Assembly: GCA_049431945.1 (NCBI GenBank) | Contig: JBMTDJ010000001.1 | Location: forward strand, 1 to 64,000 | Direction: 5' to 3' | Length of the DNA: 64,000 nucleotides | Source: Mxb001 sp049431945 | GTDB lineage: Bacteria > Actinomycetota > Actinomycetes > S36-B12 | Shown: one piece after another, positions 58,161 to 64,000 of the stretch | Layout of the letters: each line of letters starts with the position of its first letter | Numbering within the stretch: position 1 is the first letter of the stretch | Translations under genes and position numbers: made by a program | The notes under the pieces: model-generated | Told to the model about the DNA's origin: nothing | Database searches by the model: none | The model's input: only the letters and a program-made list of their open reading frames with translations

Positions 58161-58860
58161 CGACGAGTTCCCGCGCGATCGCCGCCGCAGCCGCCGCGGG
58201 ATCCGTGGCCCCGGTGATGGGTCGGCCGATGACCAGCAGGTCCGCGCCCCGGTCGAGGGCCTGCCGAGGGGTGGCGACACGGCGCTGGTCACCCGCATCC
58301 GCGCCCGCGGGGCGCACGCCGGGGGTGATGAGCACCACGTCGCGACCCGACAGGGCCGCACGAACGTCGGCCACCTCTTGAGGTGAACACACAATCGCTC
58401 GCGCCCCCGCGTCGACGGCGGTCACGGCAAGGTGCACGGCGAGCGCGCCCGCGGAGTCGACACCGGCTCCCAGCAGATCCAGTGCACGCAGGTCCTCGGT
58501 GGACAAGGACGTGAGCACGGTCACGGCGACAACCCGGGTGTTCGGCAGCGCCTCGGCGGCAGCCGCGATCATCGCGCGGCCGCCGGACGCATGGACCGTG
58601 AGGTAGTCCGGTGCGAGATCCGCGACGGCGCCTGCGGCACCGGCCACGGTGGCCGGGATGTCGTGGAGTTTGAGGTCCAGGAAGAGATGGCACTCCGGGG
58701 CTGAGTCACGTGCCGCGGCCACGGCGGCACGCCCGTCACGGAGGTAGGTCTCCAGCCCCACCTTGAGTGTGCTCACATGCGGCCCTACCGCCTGTGCCCA
58801 TGCGGAGAGGGTCGGCAGATCGGGGGCGTCGAGGGCGACGGCGATGGGAGCCCGGGTCAC
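58153..58860 (-). CDS. pyrF: Orotidine-5'-phosphate decarboxylase
   Basis: 235 residues with the OMP decarboxylase motif DLKLHDIPATV (D62, K64, D67 form the charged catalytic network) and 'VLITPGVRPAGADAGDQRRV' at the phosphate site. The sequence belongs to the shorter, common bacterial type rather than the longer type 2 of mycobacteria. It makes UMP. GTG 58860 is chosen because it overlaps the pyrD stop as GTGA; GTG 58866 is possible. Confidence 0.93.
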   Translation of the reverse strand: MTRAPIAVALDAPDLPTLSAWAQAVGPHVSTLKVGLETYLRDGRAAVAAARDSAPECHLFLDLKLHDIPATVAGAAGAVADLAPDYLTVHASGGRAMIAAAAEALPNTRVVAVTVLTSLSTEDLRALDLLGAGVDSAGALAVHLAVTAVDAGARAIVCSPQEVADVRAALSGRDVVLITPGVRPAGADAGDQRRVATPRQALDRGADLLVIGRPITGATDPAAAAAAIARELVDG

Positions 58861-59882
58861 ACCCACTCCGGAAGACCGAGGTCGTCATCGTCGCTCTCCG
58901 GCTCGGGCTCAGGTTCACGGTGGGCATAGGACACCGCATCGCGCACGGATGCGAAGCCGCGCTCCGAGGCGAGCCTGGCGAGTTCGCCGTGGATGCGCGC
59001 GGGAGCGGAAGGGTCGTGGAAGGTCACGGTACCCACGGACACCGCATCGGCCCCGGCGAGGATGAACTCGAATGCATCCGCGCCATTGCGGATGCCGCCC
59101 ATTCCAATGAGGGGGATGTCGGGGAGAACGTCGCGAACCTGCCAGATGCAACGCACGGCGATGGGCCGAATCGCCGGACCGGAGAGTCCCCCGGTCACAC
59201 CCGCGAGGGCTGGGCGCATCGTCTCAGTGTCGATCACCATGCCCAGGGTGGTGTTGATCAGGGACAGTCCGTCCGCGCCTGCCCTGACGCAGGCGAGCGC
59301 GATGGTGGCGATGTCGGTGACGTCGGGCGAGAGCTTGGCGAAGATCGGGATGCTCGGATCAGTGGACCGCCGTACGCCGCTGATGACGGCCGCTGAGGAG
59401 TCCGCCCGGCAGGCGAACACCTGTCCCCTGTCGGCGACATTGGGACAGGAGATGTTGACTTCGATGGCGTCGAAGCCCCCGTGCTGGCGGAGAATCTTGG
59501 CGAGATCCTCGAACTCCTGGGTGGTGCCCCCCGCGATCGACACGATGACGCGTGCGCCGCGCTCCCGCAGCCACGCGAGATCACGCTCGATGAAGGCATG
59601 GACGCCAGGGCCCTGAAGTCCGATCGAGTTGAGCATTCCGCTGGGCGTCTCGGCCATGCGCGGAGTCGCCCGCCCGGACCGCGGCTCCATCATGATGCTC
59701 TTGGTCACCACGGCGCCGATCGACGTGATATCGAAGAACTGATCGAGTTCTCGTCCGGACGCCGCACAGCCCGAGGCCGTAAGCACCGGGCTAGGCAGGC
59801 CGACCGGGCCTAGTCGGGTAGACATGTCGATATTCGGCGCTGCAGCCGCGACGCTGCCCTGCCGCACGACAGCGCGCGTCAT
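58857..59882 (-). CDS. pyrD: Dihydroorotate dehydrogenase, class 1B catalytic subunit
   Basis: 341 residues: TIM-barrel FMN enzyme with 'TASGCAASGRELDQFFD', catalytic cysteine in NISCPNV (class 1 uses Cys) and 'PIIGxGGI'-like 'PLIGMGGIRNGADAFEFILAGAD'. Class 1B enzymes pass electrons through PyrK to NAD+, consistent with pyrK directly upstream. ATG 59882 overlaps the pyrK stop (ATGA); an internal ATG (59825) would fit a shorter homologue. The acidic C-terminal tail (EPEPEPESDDDD) is unusual. Confidence 0.93.
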   Translation of the reverse strand: MTRAVVRQGSVAAAAPNIDMSTRLGPVGLPSPVLTASGCAASGRELDQFFDITSIGAVVTKSIMMEPRSGRATPRMAETPSGMLNSIGLQGPGVHAFIERDLAWLRERGARVIVSIAGGTTQEFEDLAKILRQHGGFDAIEVNISCPNVADRGQVFACRADSSAAVISGVRRSTDPSIPIFAKLSPDVTDIATIALACVRAGADGLSLINTTLGMVIDTETMRPALAGVTGGLSGPAIRPIAVRCIWQVRDVLPDIPLIGMGGIRNGADAFEFILAGADAVSVGTVTFHDPSAPARIHGELARLASERGFASVRDAVSYAHREPEPEPESDDDDLGLPEWV

Positions 59883-60741
59883 GACGTCCTCCCCTCGACC
59901 TGCGGAGCTCCGAGCGTGTCCGGTGGGATCGTGCCGACGTCCGCCCACCGGACCCGGTCCCCGCGGAAGATGGGACCTTCGACGCAGGAGCGCAGCATCC
60001 GCGTGACGCCGTCATCGCCGATCACCGGAAGGACGCAGGTCATACAGACCCCGACACCGCACGCCATCGACTCCTCGACCGCGCACTGGCTGTAGATGCC
60101 CGCATCCGATGCGATGCCCGCGACCGCCGCGAGCATGCCCATGGGGCCGCAGGCGTAGACGACGTCCGTGTTGGCGCGCTCGATCGCCTCGCGCAAATGA
60201 TCCGTCACGAGCCCGGTGCGTCCCAGGGAACCGTCCTCGGTCGTGATGGCCACCGTGGACGCGATGCGCTTGGCCTCGAGAACGCCGAAGAGCTTCTCCT
60301 CCGTCGAGGCCCCGAGAATGACGTCGACGCGGCATCCCCTGGCTCGCAGGTGATCGGCTAGGAAGACCAGTGGCGCGGATCCGTATCCACCGCCGACGAG
60401 CAGACACGACGCCGGATCGCGAGGCAGGGCGAACGGCTTGCCCAGGGGCGCGACGATGTCGAGCACATCGCCTCGGCGTCGCTGGACGAGCCAGTGGGTG
60501 CCGGGGCCCGAGTCGGCGACGACCAGGTCGATGGTGCCGCCGTAGATCCCTCGCGACTGGACGCCATGAATAGAGAACGCTCGACGCAGGATGAGCCCCG
60601 ACGAGTCGAGGTCTCCGATGGCGAGGGTGGCGAAGTTGCCCGGCCGCGCGAGTTCAGGCACGCCCGGGGCCGTCACGGTGAGCACGTGGTACTGCCCGGC
60701 CCTGCGCACCGAGACCACTTCGCCCCTGACCTGCACGGGCA

Positions 60742-60742
<1 letters not shown>
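59879..60742 (-). CDS. pyrK: Dihydroorotate dehydrogenase electron-transfer subunit
   Basis: 287 residues: FAD-binding domain with RRAFSI, NAD domain with VGGGYGSAPLVFLA and a 2Fe–2S site C228-x4-C233-x2-C236-x16-C253. It carries electrons from PyrD to NAD+. ATG 60742 shares one base with the carB stop (TGATG). Confidence 0.93.

Positions 60743-64000
<3,258 letters not shown>

Overview
The window is chromosomal DNA of a high-GC Gram-positive bacterium, most likely class Actinomycetes. This rests on gene families and gene order: ClgR next to pgsA and a stand-alone CinA domain, FtsK–RNase J–DapA–ThyX, DUF3046, the DUF4081-GNAT protein behind ispG, and an actinobacterial-type integration host factor (mIHF). 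The genus cannot be named. Genes are tightly packed, GTG starts are common, and ATGA/GTGA/TGATG stop-start overlaps link most operons. No tRNA, rRNA, CRISPR array, insertion sequence or riboswitch was recognised, and no gap between genes exceeds about 215 bp.

Region 1 (1–9.9 kb) is accessory. A LexA-type SOS box and a leftward -10 at the edge suggest that recA starts just outside the window. Then come a VapBC toxin–antitoxin pair, a two-gene operon of very large unrecognised proteins (1078 aa with a Tat signal, and 1372 aa) and an MFS transporter, ending at DUF3046, which is normally recA's close neighbour. Region 2 (10–17 kb) holds the Lhr helicase, an Rrf2 regulator with a TauE/SafE permease behind a clear operator, endonuclease VIII and ClgR. 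Region 3 (17.2–25.8 kb) is a conserved leftward block: thyX, dapA–rnj, ftsK, rimO–pgsA–cinA.

Region 4 (25.8–35.3 kb) mixes accessory metabolism (GNAT, an alkyl-DHAP-synthase-like flavoprotein divergent from a GlpD-like dehydrogenase, azlCD, a PH-like membrane protein, a secreted alpha/beta hydrolase) with dapB. Region 5 (34–46.9 kb) is the translation and RNA core, all leftward: rimP–nusA–ylxR–infB–DUF503–rbfA–truB, then ribF–rpsO–pnp–M16 protease, interrupted by a nucleotide-sugar dehydrogenase. Region 6 (47–57.3 kb) has a ferritin-like pair, a second TauE/SafE permease, a HAD phosphatase, proS, and the isoprenoid/envelope cluster dxr–rip–ispG–GNAT, followed by gabT. Region 7 (57.3–64 kb) is the pyrimidine operon carB (5' end cut by the window)–pyrK–pyrD–pyrF, ending in one gene that fuses mIHF to guanylate kinase.

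The most unusual items are the giant Tat-linked gene pair, the mIHF–guanylate kinase fusion, a 51-bp hairpin element found twice, the Rrf2 operator inside a promoter spacer, tandem same-sequence hairpins at the end of rpsO, a chain of three overlapping mini-ORFs before infB, and many operon heads with a -10-like hexamer exactly 6 nt before the start codon, implying widespread leaderless transcription.
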